Assembly: GCF_000312045.1 (NCBI RefSeq)
Contig: NZ_HE978634.1
Span: 1,978,098-2,042,097, forward strand
Direction of reading: 5' to 3'
DNA: 64,000 nt
DNA from: Noviherbaspirillum massiliense JC206
Lineage (GTDB): Bacteria; Pseudomonadota; Gammaproteobacteria; Burkholderiales; Burkholderiaceae_D
A model generated the notes under the pieces. It had not been told where the DNA came from and made no database searches. It saw only the letters and a program-made list of their open reading frames with translations. Made by a program: the position numbers and the translations under genes. Positions 38,767 through 47,820 of this stretch are shown here, in pieces (the first letter of the stretch is position 1; each line of letters begins with the position of its first letter).

Positions 38767-40503
38767 TCATTGTTCCTGAGAGCCGCGGGATTCCATCCCC
38801 TGAATACGGCGCTGGCTCTCCATGACGTCGTCGGCCCATGTATTGCTGCCCTGGACGATGGTAGGTTTCAGCAGGATGACCAGCTCACGCTTCTGGGTAG
38901 TCTGCTTGGTGTTGCGGAACAAGCCGCCGACCACGGGCACCTCTCCCGCGCCCGGCACCTGGGCACGATCCGACGTGCTGGCCTGGCGCATCAGTCCTCC
39001 GATCGCCACGATCTGGCCGTCCTGACCGCGCACCACACTGTCCGTCTCCGAAATGCTGCTGGAAGCCAGAGGCAGGCTGAAGGTGCCGGCAGTGCCGAGA
39101 TTGAGCGGCTTGTCCACGGTCGTGACATTGCTTACCGATGGATGGATATGCAGGATGATGTTGCCGCTCTCGTCGATCTGCGGCATCACATCGAGAGCGA
39201 CGCCGGAGAAGAAGGGCTGCACCGTGACAGTCGGGCTCGTCACGCTGGTGTTGCCGGTAGCAGTCGTGGTCGTGCTGACGTTCGTGACGAAAAACTCGTC
39301 CCGGCCGACTTTCAGCACCGCTTTCTGATTGTTGAGCGTCGCGATTCGCGGATTCGACAACACATGCACCTTGCCCTGGGTTTCGAGGAATGAAATCAGG
39401 GCGGCGAAATTGCTGGTCTGGAAGGCGAGCCCGAACAGCGAGCCCGCTGCGGCGCCCGCCGCCTCGGCTCCTGCCGCTACCGCGCCGGTTGCCAGCGACT
39501 TGCCGGGCACGCCGCCAATGGATGGCGTATTGGCTGTACTCGAGAGTGTTCCGGGCAATGTGGACAAGGTAGTACTGGGCGAGATGAAGCCGGTGGACAA
39601 TGCGCTGTTGCCGCCGATCCTGAATGCGGCCCAGTTCACACCGGACTGAAATTCGTCATTCAGCTCCACTTCCATGATCTTCGCATCAAGGATCACCTGG
39701 CGATCGACTGCGAGCTGGGTCGCCTTCAGATAGGCCTCGACATTGCGCAGCTCATCCCACATGCCCCGGACGACAACCACACCCGACTGCGGGCTGACGA
39801 CGACGCTGCGTCCTTCCTTGTTGTTGCCGACGATCGCTTCCAGCGAGGCCTTGAGCTCGCTCCAGAAATCCGTGGTGGAAGACGTGCTGATCTTGCTGGT
39901 GTTCAGTGCCTGTGAAGTCGTTGCGGGCGTCGCAGATCCCGGAACGACCGCTCCCGGCGTGCCGGCACTTCCGGAATAGGAAGAATCGCTGATCGAACCG
40001 GAGGTCACGCGGATGTCGGAAGTGCCCTTGCGGCTTCCCGTCAGATAGTTGACGTGGAAAACGCGCGTCTGCATGGTCAGTGGCTTGATGTAAATCCGGT
40101 TGCCTTCCACCTTGTAGTCATAACCGTATAGTTCGCGTACGGCATCGAGCGCTTCCAGGACCGTCACGTCCTTGAGGTTGACGGAAATCGTGCCCGTCAC
40201 TTCGGGGTGAACCAGCATGCTGTAGCGCGTGCCGGAAGCGATCCCCATAAAAAACTGCGGAGCCGGCACGTTGTTGAAAGTCACGCTGAACCGTTCCTCC
40301 AGAGGCTGGCGGGCCTTCGGAATTTCGATCTTCAGAGGTGGAAGCAACGCAGCCGCAACGGCATCCGGCTGGGCCGACTGCGATTTCGGCTGAGCTGCCT
40401 TCGCCAGTTCGGTATTGATCAGGTCGGATGTCTCGCCCTTCTGGGACACGGAAGCGCAACCGACCAGGCTCGCGATCAAGAGGGCTGTTGTAACGTTTTT
40501 CAC
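38767..40503 (-). CDS. mshL: MSHA secretin MshL (outer-membrane channel)
   Basis: The 578-residue protein has a lipoprotein signal peptide ending at LVGC (near residue 16), periplasmic N0/STN and N domains (about 70-320), and the C-terminal secretin domain (about 330-560) with GKVHVLSNPRIATLNNQKAVLKVG and the VVRGQDGQIVAIGGLM segment. It is the pore through which the pilus leaves. Its start overlaps the mshK stop by four bases. Confidence 0.95.
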   Translation of the reverse strand: MKNVTTALLIASLVGCASVSQKGETSDLINTELAKAAQPKSQSAQPDAVAAALLPPLKIEIPKARQPLEERFSVTFNNVPAPQFFMGIASGTRYSMLVHPEVTGTISVNLKDVTVLEALDAVRELYGYDYKVEGNRIYIKPLTMQTRVFHVNYLTGSRKGTSDIRVTSGSISDSSYSGSAGTPGAVVPGSATPATTSQALNTSKISTSSTTDFWSELKASLEAIVGNNKEGRSVVVSPQSGVVVVRGMWDELRNVEAYLKATQLAVDRQVILDAKIMEVELNDEFQSGVNWAAFRIGGNSALSTGFISPSTTLSTLPGTLSSTANTPSIGGVPGKSLATGAVAAGAEAAGAAAGSLFGLAFQTSNFAALISFLETQGKVHVLSNPRIATLNNQKAVLKVGRDEFFVTNVSTTTTATGNTSVTSPTVTVQPFFSGVALDVMPQIDESGNIILHIHPSVSNVTTVDKPLNLGTAGTFSLPLASSSISETDSVVRGQDGQIVAIGGLMRQASTSDRAQVPGAGEVPVVGGLFRNTKQTTQKRELVILLKPTIVQGSNTWADDVMESQRRIQGMESRGSQEQ

Positions 40504-40928
40504 TCTCTACCTTGTCTTTCTTGTTTGGGGGCGGCCGGCCTGGACTGCGTTCCACGCCGCGCCACTCTCTTTTCCATTCCCGGAAAAAGCTTCAGGACCT
40601 GCCTGTCCTTCCCGTTACGCAAAACCACCTCCGACTCGGCAATGGACACTACGCGGGCCTCGCCGAATTTGCTCCCCAGTCTGACCGTCTGCCCGCTGAT
40701 GATCGCCTCCCTGCGGCCTGGGGCAATCAGGACGGATTGCAGAACCGGGCCAGCATTGCTGGTTCGGCCTGCATTTTCTTCCGAAACCGTCGCGCCCAAT
40801 GACGCCGGCGGACGAGTGGGATCTGCCAGTCCTTCGGCAAGGACAGCAGATGCCGCTGCCGAGAGCATCAGTGCGAGGCAGGCCTCGAGCGCAACGATGG
40901 GAATTGTCCTGATCAAAGGTTCAGCCAT
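40500..40928 (-). CDS. mshK: MSHA biogenesis protein MshK
   Basis: The 142-residue protein has an N-terminal signal or anchor (residues 8-30) then a short domain with DPTRPP (shared with PilP/MshK proteins) and a beta-rich stretch VLQSVLIAPGRREAIISGQTV...VVSIAESEVVLRNGK. It probably links the inner-membrane complex to the secretin. It overlaps mshJ and mshL, so the run is translationally coupled. Confidence 0.88.
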   Translation of the reverse strand: MAEPLIRTIPIVALEACLALMLSAAASAVLAEGLADPTRPPASLGATVSEENAGRTSNAGPVLQSVLIAPGRREAIISGQTVRLGSKFGEARVVSIAESEVVLRNGKDRQVLKLFPGMEKRVARRGTQSRPAAPKQERQGRE

Positions 40929-41614
40929 TTTTCATCCAGGCTCAAGGTGAAAAGTGTGAGGGTAAGCGTCGACCTCGGATATTCGTCGACATTCAGGGCT
41001 GCCTTGCTCCAGAACAGTTGCCAGGGCATTCCTTCCAGCTGGGTCAGGTAATTCAGGAGATCAGCGTAGGTGCCCAGCACCACAATTTCGACGCCATGCT
41101 TGTAGACGGCGGCAGTAGCCGGCTTGGCTGCAGCCTTGGGGGCCTTGTCATCCTTGCTTGCCTCCGTTCCCGCTTCCACTGCGGTCTCGCTCAAAGAAAC
41201 CGGCGGAAACGTCTTGAGGGAAACCAGGCGCAGGCTGCCATTCTGTTTCAGTATGTCTTCGAGCAGCGCCGGCATTCTATCAGGAGGGACCAGTCCTTTT
41301 TGCATGTCGTGCAAAGCCAGTTGCATGCGAACAGCCTCCTGCTTGAGCTGCTCGAGCCGGGCCTTGTTCTGCTTGTCGGGATCGTCTCCGTCATGCAACA
41401 CCTTGTTCTGGATTTCCGCCTGCAGGGCAGCCACCAGGGTCTGTTCCTGCTTCACGCGCTGGGACAACTGCTGCTGCTTTCTGTATTGGGTATCGAGCAG
41501 AAATGTGTTGACCAGCACGACCAGGGCCAGAGCCACCATGGCGAAGATGATGGCGCGCTCGCGCAAGGTCAGCGCATCGATTTTTTCCGCTGACTTTTGC
41601 CAGTACTGCTTCAT
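40913..41614 (-). CDS. mshJ: MSHA biogenesis protein MshJ (PilO-like)
   Basis: The 233-residue protein has one membrane helix (about residues 23-42) and a coiled-coil region (about 45-115) before a C-terminal ferredoxin-like fold (HGVEIVVLGTYADLLNYLTQLE) typical of PilO. It should pair with the PilN-like protein in the inner-membrane alignment complex. It overlaps its neighbours by four and 16 bases. Confidence 0.9.
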   Translation of the reverse strand: MKQYWQKSAEKIDALTLRERAIIFAMVALALVVLVNTFLLDTQYRKQQQLSQRVKQEQTLVAALQAEIQNKVLHDGDDPDKQNKARLEQLKQEAVRMQLALHDMQKGLVPPDRMPALLEDILKQNGSLRLVSLKTFPPVSLSETAVEAGTEASKDDKAPKAAAKPATAAVYKHGVEIVVLGTYADLLNYLTQLEGMPWQLFWSKAALNVDEYPRSTLTLTLFTLSLDEKWLNL

Positions 41615-42291
41615 TTGCTTTTTGCTCCCGGAGCAGCTGCCTGCATGCCGGCCGTGCCGGAAGACTGCAGGTTGAACTCGACGTATGCCCCATTTACATG
41701 ATGCTTGGCAGCAGGCGAGTCATCCTTGCCTGCAGTTTCCACACGTGGCGCATGCACTTCAAGACTCGCAAAGGATTTGCCCTGCAGAGCGGGCTCGTGC
41801 TTGAGACGGCTGATATACACGGGTACCAGATCGGGCTTCAATGCCCGTCCCTGCAACCCGATCTCGCTTCCCGCGCCGCTGATGCCGAAGCCGGTCAGCC
41901 AGACTCCGCCAACGATCTGGCGCGCAAACGCGCGCATGTATTCCGCATAGCCTTTCGTATTCCCCAGATCTCCCCTCCTCAGGGTATCGAGGGCCTGCTG
42001 CATCGAGCGGATTTCGGCCTCGGCCTTCTGGACATCTTGCTCGAGCTGCTGGTTCCTTTGCCGCTTGCCGAATTGGGCGTTCAGGCTGGTCAGTTGCGCC
42101 TGGGTCGAAGCCAGCTGCGCCGAGGTAGCCTCCACTTCCTTGCTCAGCGCGGACACCTGGTAGCTCGTATAAGCCCCCAGAAGCAGCGCTCCCGCCAGGA
42201 TCATCCCCAGGGCCTGCGCCATGGTTGTCGCGGAAAAATACTTCTTCTGCTTGAGGAAGATGGGATTGAACAGATTGATCTGCTGGCTCAC
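41611..42291 (-). CDS. MSHA biogenesis protein, PilN-like (MshI2)
   Basis: The 226-residue protein begins with MSQQINLFNPIF, the short cytoplasmic segment that in PilN binds the PilM-like partner. A membrane helix (about 24-46), a coiled coil (~50-110) and a periplasmic domain follow. It overlaps the mshI start by four bases (ATGA) and mshJ by four. Confidence 0.9.
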   Translation of the reverse strand: MSQQINLFNPIFLKQKKYFSATTMAQALGMILAGALLLGAYTSYQVSALSKEVEATSAQLASTQAQLTSLNAQFGKRQRNQQLEQDVQKAEAEIRSMQQALDTLRRGDLGNTKGYAEYMRAFARQIVGGVWLTGFGISGAGSEIGLQGRALKPDLVPVYISRLKHEPALQGKSFASLEVHAPRVETAGKDDSPAAKHHVNGAYVEFNLQSSGTAGMQAAAPGAKSK

Positions 42292-43238
42292 AGCGCGACC
42301 TCCTCATGGCGCAATGCCGCTCCCAGGGTGAGGAAATAGCGCTGCTGGCTCTCGGGCGACTTCAATGCCGGGGCATTCGAAATGTCGAGCACGGATTCCA
42401 TGTCGAAGGATTCGACCGGAATGTACAGATTCGCCGCCAGATAATCCTTGAGCGCCTCGCCCGACATCCCCAAGGGTGCCAGCACAAGCTTGGACACCGT
42501 GATGAAGTGATACTGACGGTCGAAATGGTCGAGCGAACGCTGCAGTTCCAGCGTCACGCGGTCGAAGCAGGCATTCTGGGGCTCGGTATCGCCTTGCCTG
42601 ATTTGCGCCAGCGTGATGTCGATTCGGCGCGACAGGTAAAGCTCGCCGGAATAGGTGATCGTCAGCAAGCCGCCCGTTGAATCGAAGGACAGCATGGCGA
42701 CGCCCCTGCCCTCCGGTTCGAGCATGGCGGAGAAATTTCGTTGCGCGGTGTCCGGAATATCGATCACGCTGAGTGGAATCTTTGCTTCGCCGAACAGGTT
42801 CTGGCAGCGCTGCACGACATGATTGCGTGCCGCCACCGCAAACATCGAGTGATTGCGCGTCGGTGCATTCTTGTCAACGGGGACGTCCAGCACATCGATG
42901 GTCGCGTCGTCGATATGAAAATCGAGCATGTCCTTCAGTCGCCAGCGGATGGCCGTCTTCAGCTCGTCCGGCGGCACGTTCGGCGCATCGACCGACAGCA
43001 GCTGGTATTCATTCGGCGCCAGCAATGTGCCGCACTGGTAGGCGCCTGCGTCGATTTCCTTCGCAAATTTTTCGAGAGCAGCTTCGTTGACGGGATGTTC
43101 GAGCGCGTGAAAGCCCATCACGCCGACTGCAGGGCGGGACGAGGCGGAACGATTGATCTGGACGGCGCAAATCCCGCCGTCGATGAAGCTGATGGCGAGG
43201 TAGCCAGCATTTCTCCTGGATTTCTTGAAAAGGCCCAT
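42288..43238 (-). CDS. mshI: MSHA biogenesis protein MshI (PilM-like actin-fold)
   Basis: The 316-residue cytosolic protein has the PilM/MshI character: AISFIDGGICAVQINR at the start, PNVPPDELKTAIRWRLKD near 88, and a late LSFDSTGGLLTITYSGELYLSRRIDI sheet. It should be the cytoplasmic partner of the PilN-like protein. A TTGACA-type promoter lies upstream, so mshI-N may have their own transcript. Confidence 0.92.
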   Translation of the reverse strand: MGLFKKSRRNAGYLAISFIDGGICAVQINRSASSRPAVGVMGFHALEHPVNEAALEKFAKEIDAGAYQCGTLLAPNEYQLLSVDAPNVPPDELKTAIRWRLKDMLDFHIDDATIDVLDVPVDKNAPTRNHSMFAVAARNHVVQRCQNLFGEAKIPLSVIDIPDTAQRNFSAMLEPEGRGVAMLSFDSTGGLLTITYSGELYLSRRIDITLAQIRQGDTEPQNACFDRVTLELQRSLDHFDRQYHFITVSKLVLAPLGMSGEALKDYLAANLYIPVESFDMESVLDISNAPALKSPESQQRYFLTLGAALRHEEVAL

Positions 43239-43266
43239 GCCGACAAATGTAAGAAAGAGTTACAGG

Positions 43267-43295
43267 AAGTTAGGCTATTAGATTATTGCTGTCAA
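43267..43295 (-). promoter_or_regulatory. Candidate promoter of mshI-N
   Basis: On the minus strand an exact TTGACA (43295-43290) is followed after 17 bases by TAACTT (43272-43267). The -10 box is weak (three of six). The predicted start is near 43260, 22 bases before the mshI ATG. Confidence 0.4.
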
Positions 43296-43386
43296 GAAAA
43301 TTGCCATCCCTATGATCCATAAGGAACATTTCCATGGAAGGCACTCTGCAAAATGTGGTTTTCATCATCTTGGTTCTGCAGCCGCC

Positions 43387-46300
43387 TCAGTAAATTTCGC
43401 GCACATAAATCACCCTCCCGGCCTTGTACACACCGAAGGTTTCGCGGCCGATCCCTGGCAGATAGGGCAGATTCGCGCTGTTCGACCTGAGGTCCACGCT
43501 GCCGTTTTTGGTGGGCCTGGGACTGGGTGCATTCAACACGATCTTGCCGCTGCCCCCACTCAGTGCAAGCCCGCCGGCGATATTGGATGCATTCATGTTG
43601 CTGGCATCGAGACCGCCCGTGTGATTCAATAGCTCGAAATTGCTGCCGGCAAGCGGGCTGCAATTGTCCAGGGTATTCCTTGCATAGGCCTTCCCGTTCC
43701 AGTAGTCGGCAGTGACCGGGACAGACAGCTTGAGCAATTCCGAGCCATAGGCGTTGTCGATGCGCAGCCGCCCGTAGCGCAGTTCGGTCGTCCCCAGCAT
43801 GCCGTGATCAAAAACCAGGGCACTGGGCGTGTTGGTCGTGCTCGTCGTATCGATATCGAGAGGAACTGTCACACCATCTTCGTCCATGGGATTGATGCCG
43901 ATATCGACCGCGCCATAGGCACCTTCCGGCGATGCATTCCGAGCAAACTTGAAAGCCACGTCGATATCTGCCGCAACACCCGCCTGGAAGCAGGGCGTAG
44001 TCCCGCATTTGATGGCCGGCATGCCATCGGCTGTAGGTGTGAGCCGATAAGGCGGCGCCGAGGCTGGCGCGGGCAGGCTCGTGGTACGGTCCGCCGCCGC
44101 CATTCTCAGATTCGCAAATACCGTGGGGTCGAGCTTGGCAAGATCGCCTGTGTAATTCCTCGTGGTGGAGCCGTCCGCAGCCTGTGCCGTCAGGGTGAAT
44201 TTCGCATTGAGCTGTTCGCCGAAATAGGTGAATGAATCCGGACACGAAGACAGGTCGGCGCGGTTGGTTAGGGTGCTGGAAAGCGCGAAGCGGTAGGGAA
44301 TGAAACGACCCAGGGTCGCAGTAGCGGAAGTAGAACTATTGCCGAAGTTGCAGCCGTACTTGCCGCTGGCATCCTTGGCATTCGAAAAGCTGTCGGCGAC
44401 ACAATCGCCCTTCCCGCTGATGCTGTCGACACCGGTCCAGGTCGCGGCTTTCAGTGTGTCGCATTGGGCAGTCGTTTTCCCCTGACATTCGCTGGTGGTT
44501 ACCACGCCGTCAAATACGCTATAGGGGGGCAGAACGAAGGCGCCGACCTCACTATAGGTAAAGGTTTTATCTCCCAACGCGGTGGACGAGCCAGTGCCCT
44601 TGGTCGCTGCAGGAAAGCTCAATGGCGAAACCGTGCCGGCAACAGTGGCAGGACTGAGCGCCTGTATCAAGTCCTTGTTGATCTTCAGCACGCCGTCGTA
44701 GCCGCTTGAGCTTCCTGCCACACCGGCGACCGTTGCTGTCAGCGAGAATTTGTCTGCGCCAGCCTTGAACGTTCGCCCTCCCGAAGTGCCGAGGTTTGTT
44801 GCATCACTGGAGGTCACAGAGGTAATGCCGGTCGGCCGTACGGAAAATGCATCGATAGAACAGGCGGCCGTCGTACCGTCATCGACAATCGCCACCAGGT
44901 TGCGATAGGCTGAATTGAGAGTGAAGTTGGCTGACTGTTTTTGCCCCTTGTCGGAAGCGGTGAAGGTCAGCGTCTGGCTGCCGCTGGAGACGGCAGTCTT
45001 GCTGATGCAGGCGCTGTTGCAATAATTTGCCTGCGTACTGTCGAGCACGCATTTACCATCGCTGTTGTCGACCAATTTGACTGTGACCGATTTGTTCGCG
45101 CCAGCCGCATAGATGGTTTGAATCTGGCTGTTGCTGAGCGCTGCTACGTTAAGCTTGAAGGCCGTTCCAACCAGCTTGGTATAGATATGGCCAGTCAGGT
45201 AATTCTGCACTGCGAGCGCTGGCGTACCGTACCCTTCATCAATCACGCTGAAACCGCTGGCTGTTCCGCCGCTCGGCGGCACCACAGTCTGGGCGCAGAT
45301 CCTCAATCCGCCGATTTCATGGATATTCGTCGAGCCGCCAGTCGAGCCAGTAAAGGAAATCTGCCAGTTTTCGGGAACCGGTGCCTGAGTAAATCCGCGG
45401 TTTGCCGCCGCCGTATAAACATTCGGGATGCTGATAAGCGAAGTGTAGCCTGCCCCGGTATCGCGATTGACGGAGACAGCGGCGCTGGTCGGATTGCGGG
45501 CATCGACGATCACCTGGTAGTAGTAACCGCGCGAAGGCGTCGTCGAAGTCCTGTTGTCGATGCCGGGATTCAGGCCGTTGGTGCCGGCGAGCCAGTTGTA
45601 GCCGCTCACGCCTGAGCCGGAGCCGCGCACACCGACAGACTGTGCGATAGTTCCCTGGCCACCGATGCGACCTTCGGTCGCGCTCTGGAAATTTCCGTAC
45701 TCGTCGAGTGCAACACCGATCCAGCCTCCGGCAAAGCCGGGAATGTTGGCGGTAACGGCCGGCGGTGTTTTTTGTGCGTAGCCGAGGGAGCCGCCGAAAG
45801 CACCGGGAACGGGCGGCACCAGATAATCAGACAGCGTCACCGCAATGCCATCCGCACCAGGGTTGGTATTGCTGCCGTAGGCGTAATGCTGGAATTCCAC
45901 TGAAATGTAATTGCCTGCTGCCGGGAAGATGCCCGGCACGGTGACCGCCTTGGCATTGTTCGTAGTGTTGTTCGTCAGCCTTAAGTAACCGGGATTGACG
46001 ATGCTCGGCACGATGCCGGTCGTGTCGCTGGTGGATACAATCCAGTTCGCTCCGTAAATCGTCGAGGGATTGAGATTGCTTCGGCTGAATGTATCGCAGA
46101 CGCAGGTCAGCGTCACACCCGCGGGTGCATTGGCCGGCGGCGAACAGAACGGCGGCTTGATGGTATACGCCGCTCCCGTGAAGTTTCCGTTGCCAGCCCC
46201 AGCTCCGCCAAGTTTTGTGCCAGATACATCGACAATGGTATCGTCGTCCACCAAATTGAGCCCGAGGGATCCGCTGCCGCTGCCGGTATTGGCAGAAACA

Positions 46301-47259
46301 GTCCAGGTCGTTCCGCTGCCGGTTACCGAAGTGATGGAAGCGCCGGTGACGCCTCCTCCCGGGACGAGGGCGAAATCCGCCTTGTCCACCCCCGTCACGC
46401 TTCGATTGAACACCACCGTCCACGACACCGTAGTCGCGGAACTGGTCGGATCGGCGCTGGCCAAGTTCATCGATACGACTGCCGGAGCGGGAATCGTGTA
46501 CGCCGGCCCGGAATAATTGCCGTTGCCGGCTCCCGTTCCGCCCAGTCTGGCACCGTTGGCAACGATGCTGTCGTCGTCCACCAGGTTCAACCCCAGCGTG
46601 CCGTCCCCGCTGCCGGTCTTGGCGGTGACAGTCCAGGTGGTTCCGCCGCCGCTCACCGACGTGATGGAAGCGCCTGTGACATTCCCGCCGGTCACCAGCG
46701 AGAAATCCGCCTGGTCCACTCCTGTTACGGATTTGTCGAACACCACTGTCCAGGAAACGTTGGTCGAAGGATTGGTCGGGTTTGCACTGGCCAGACTGAT
46801 GGAACTCACCGAGGGATAGGCAATGACTCTGAGCGCATTTGCCATGGTATAGGTGTCCTGCAGATCCTGATTTCTGCAAGTACCCCTCGTATCGTAGACA
46901 CCAAAATACACGGTATAGGTACTCTCCGTACTGGGCGCCGTGATGTTGAAGGTTTCGGTGAATGTTCCCCTTCCGCTATGGTTGGGCGTGTCCTGGCAAT
47001 CCGACACCTGATTTCCCTGTCCGTCAGTAATGAGCCAGCCGGTGGAAAACCAGTCATCCCCATTATTGCTGTGGGACACCGTTATCGTGACCGAAATGGT
47101 GGCACCCGGCGTAACGTTTAAGGTTGTTGCGCCATTAAGCGTTGCCGATGCGATCGTAACGGCGGCGTGGCTGGACGCTGCGGCTGACATCAAGCTGGTG
47201 AAAATGACGCCGGCGAGGAAACCCCATAGGATTTGCAGACAGCCTGCTTTCATTTTCAT
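43387..47259 (-). CDS. mshQ: MshQ-like large surface protein with Ig-like and lectin-like domains
   Basis: The 1290-residue exported protein starts at ATG 47259 (ribosome site AAGGAAA). It has a signal peptide (residues ~1-33), an N-terminal beta domain with cysteines (to ~145), two near-identical Ig-like repeats of about 105 residues (roughly 150-360), and an L-type (ConA-like) lectin-like domain (about 375-655, with NPGADGIAVTLSD, GGSLGYAQ and WIGVALDEYGNF). The MshQ/DUF6701 C-terminal region follows to the end. It is the largest msh product and probably a pilus-linked adhesin. The frame to 47349 lies inside mshP and is rejected. Confidence 0.85.
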   Translation of the reverse strand: MKMKAGCLQILWGFLAGVIFTSLMSAAASSHAAVTIASATLNGATTLNVTPGATISVTITVSHSNNGDDWFSTGWLITDGQGNQVSDCQDTPNHSGRGTFTETFNITAPSTESTYTVYFGVYDTRGTCRNQDLQDTYTMANALRVIAYPSVSSISLASANPTNPSTNVSWTVVFDKSVTGVDQADFSLVTGGNVTGASITSVSGGGTTWTVTAKTGSGDGTLGLNLVDDDSIVANGARLGGTGAGNGNYSGPAYTIPAPAVVSMNLASADPTSSATTVSWTVVFNRSVTGVDKADFALVPGGGVTGASITSVTGSGTTWTVSANTGSGSGSLGLNLVDDDTIVDVSGTKLGGAGAGNGNFTGAAYTIKPPFCSPPANAPAGVTLTCVCDTFSRSNLNPSTIYGANWIVSTSDTTGIVPSIVNPGYLRLTNNTTNNAKAVTVPGIFPAAGNYISVEFQHYAYGSNTNPGADGIAVTLSDYLVPPVPGAFGGSLGYAQKTPPAVTANIPGFAGGWIGVALDEYGNFQSATEGRIGGQGTIAQSVGVRGSGSGVSGYNWLAGTNGLNPGIDNRTSTTPSRGYYYQVIVDARNPTSAAVSVNRDTGAGYTSLISIPNVYTAAANRGFTQAPVPENWQISFTGSTGGSTNIHEIGGLRICAQTVVPPSGGTASGFSVIDEGYGTPALAVQNYLTGHIYTKLVGTAFKLNVAALSNSQIQTIYAAGANKSVTVKLVDNSDGKCVLDSTQANYCNSACISKTAVSSGSQTLTFTASDKGQKQSANFTLNSAYRNLVAIVDDGTTAACSIDAFSVRPTGITSVTSSDATNLGTSGGRTFKAGADKFSLTATVAGVAGSSSGYDGVLKINKDLIQALSPATVAGTVSPLSFPAATKGTGSSTALGDKTFTYSEVGAFVLPPYSVFDGVVTTSECQGKTTAQCDTLKAATWTGVDSISGKGDCVADSFSNAKDASGKYGCNFGNSSTSATATLGRFIPYRFALSSTLTNRADLSSCPDSFTYFGEQLNAKFTLTAQAADGSTTRNYTGDLAKLDPTVFANLRMAAADRTTSLPAPASAPPYRLTPTADGMPAIKCGTTPCFQAGVAADIDVAFKFARNASPEGAYGAVDIGINPMDEDGVTVPLDIDTTSTTNTPSALVFDHGMLGTTELRYGRLRIDNAYGSELLKLSVPVTADYWNGKAYARNTLDNCSPLAGSNFELLNHTGGLDASNMNASNIAGGLALSGGSGKIVLNAPSPRPTKNGSVDLRSNSANLPYLPGIGRETFGVYKAGRVIYVREIY
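46160..46815 (-). repeat. Tandem Ig-like domain repeats in mshQ
   Basis: Two direct repeats of about 320 bases encode VSWTVVF.(K/R)SVTGVD.ADF, TGASITSV..(G)TTWTV and LGLNLVDDD units. The copies differ mainly at third positions and by a few residues, so a domain duplication is clear. Boundaries are approximate. Confidence 0.8.
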
Positions 47260-47349
47260 GTCATTTTCCTTTCCTTGGGCCCGGCCCGCAGTGCGAGGAT
47301 CGCGAACAGGGGCAAAACGCAGTCCGGAGCGTCTCCATTCCACCTGCAC

Positions 47350-47820
47350 TCAAAACTGCACCTGCAATCTTCTTTCCACATAAGCCCCGTTCTGGCCCGG
47401 ATTTGGACATATCCCGGTTGCAGTGGGCTGATTGCAGGCAGTCGATGTGATGAGCCAACGCTTGAGATTCGTGCCCGCTCCCGATACCGGTCCATCCTTG
47501 GATGAGCACTCCACGGTCACAGTGAATGCGCCCAAGGTAGAACCCGCAGGCAGCTGGAAGGATGTCGTGTTGTTGCACTTATTTTCCTGCAGTTGCTTGT
47601 ACATGCCCCATTCAATGCCGGCCCGTGCCGCTTGATAAGCGCGCGCGCCCTGCACGTCCAGCGCGGAACTCATGTGCTGCGCGGTCGAGATATTGAGGAT
47701 GGCCGCGCCCAGCGTGGAGAGCACCACCAGCAGGAACATGGCGCTCACCAGGCTGAATCCCCGCTTGCCGGCTTTGCCGGCGGCACGCAGGCGCATGAAC
47801 TTGTCGGGACGCGGCATCAT
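47350..47820 (-). CDS. mshP: Minor pilin-like protein MshP
   Basis: The 156-residue protein has a basic leader with cleavage expected at G21/F22 (RGFSLVSAMFLLVVLS), then a hydrophobic helix and a C-terminal domain with four cysteines. The usual glutamate at +5 is replaced by serine, as in GspK/PilX-type tip pilins. Its start overlaps mshO by four bases, and its stop overlaps the mshQ upstream region. Likely a pilus-initiation or tip component. Confidence 0.9.
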   Translation of the reverse strand: MMPRPDKFMRLRAAGKAGKRGFSLVSAMFLLVVLSTLGAAILNISTAQHMSSALDVQGARAYQAARAGIEWGMYKQLQENKCNNTTSFQLPAGSTLGAFTVTVECSSKDGPVSGAGTNLKRWLITSTACNQPTATGICPNPGQNGAYVERRLQVQF

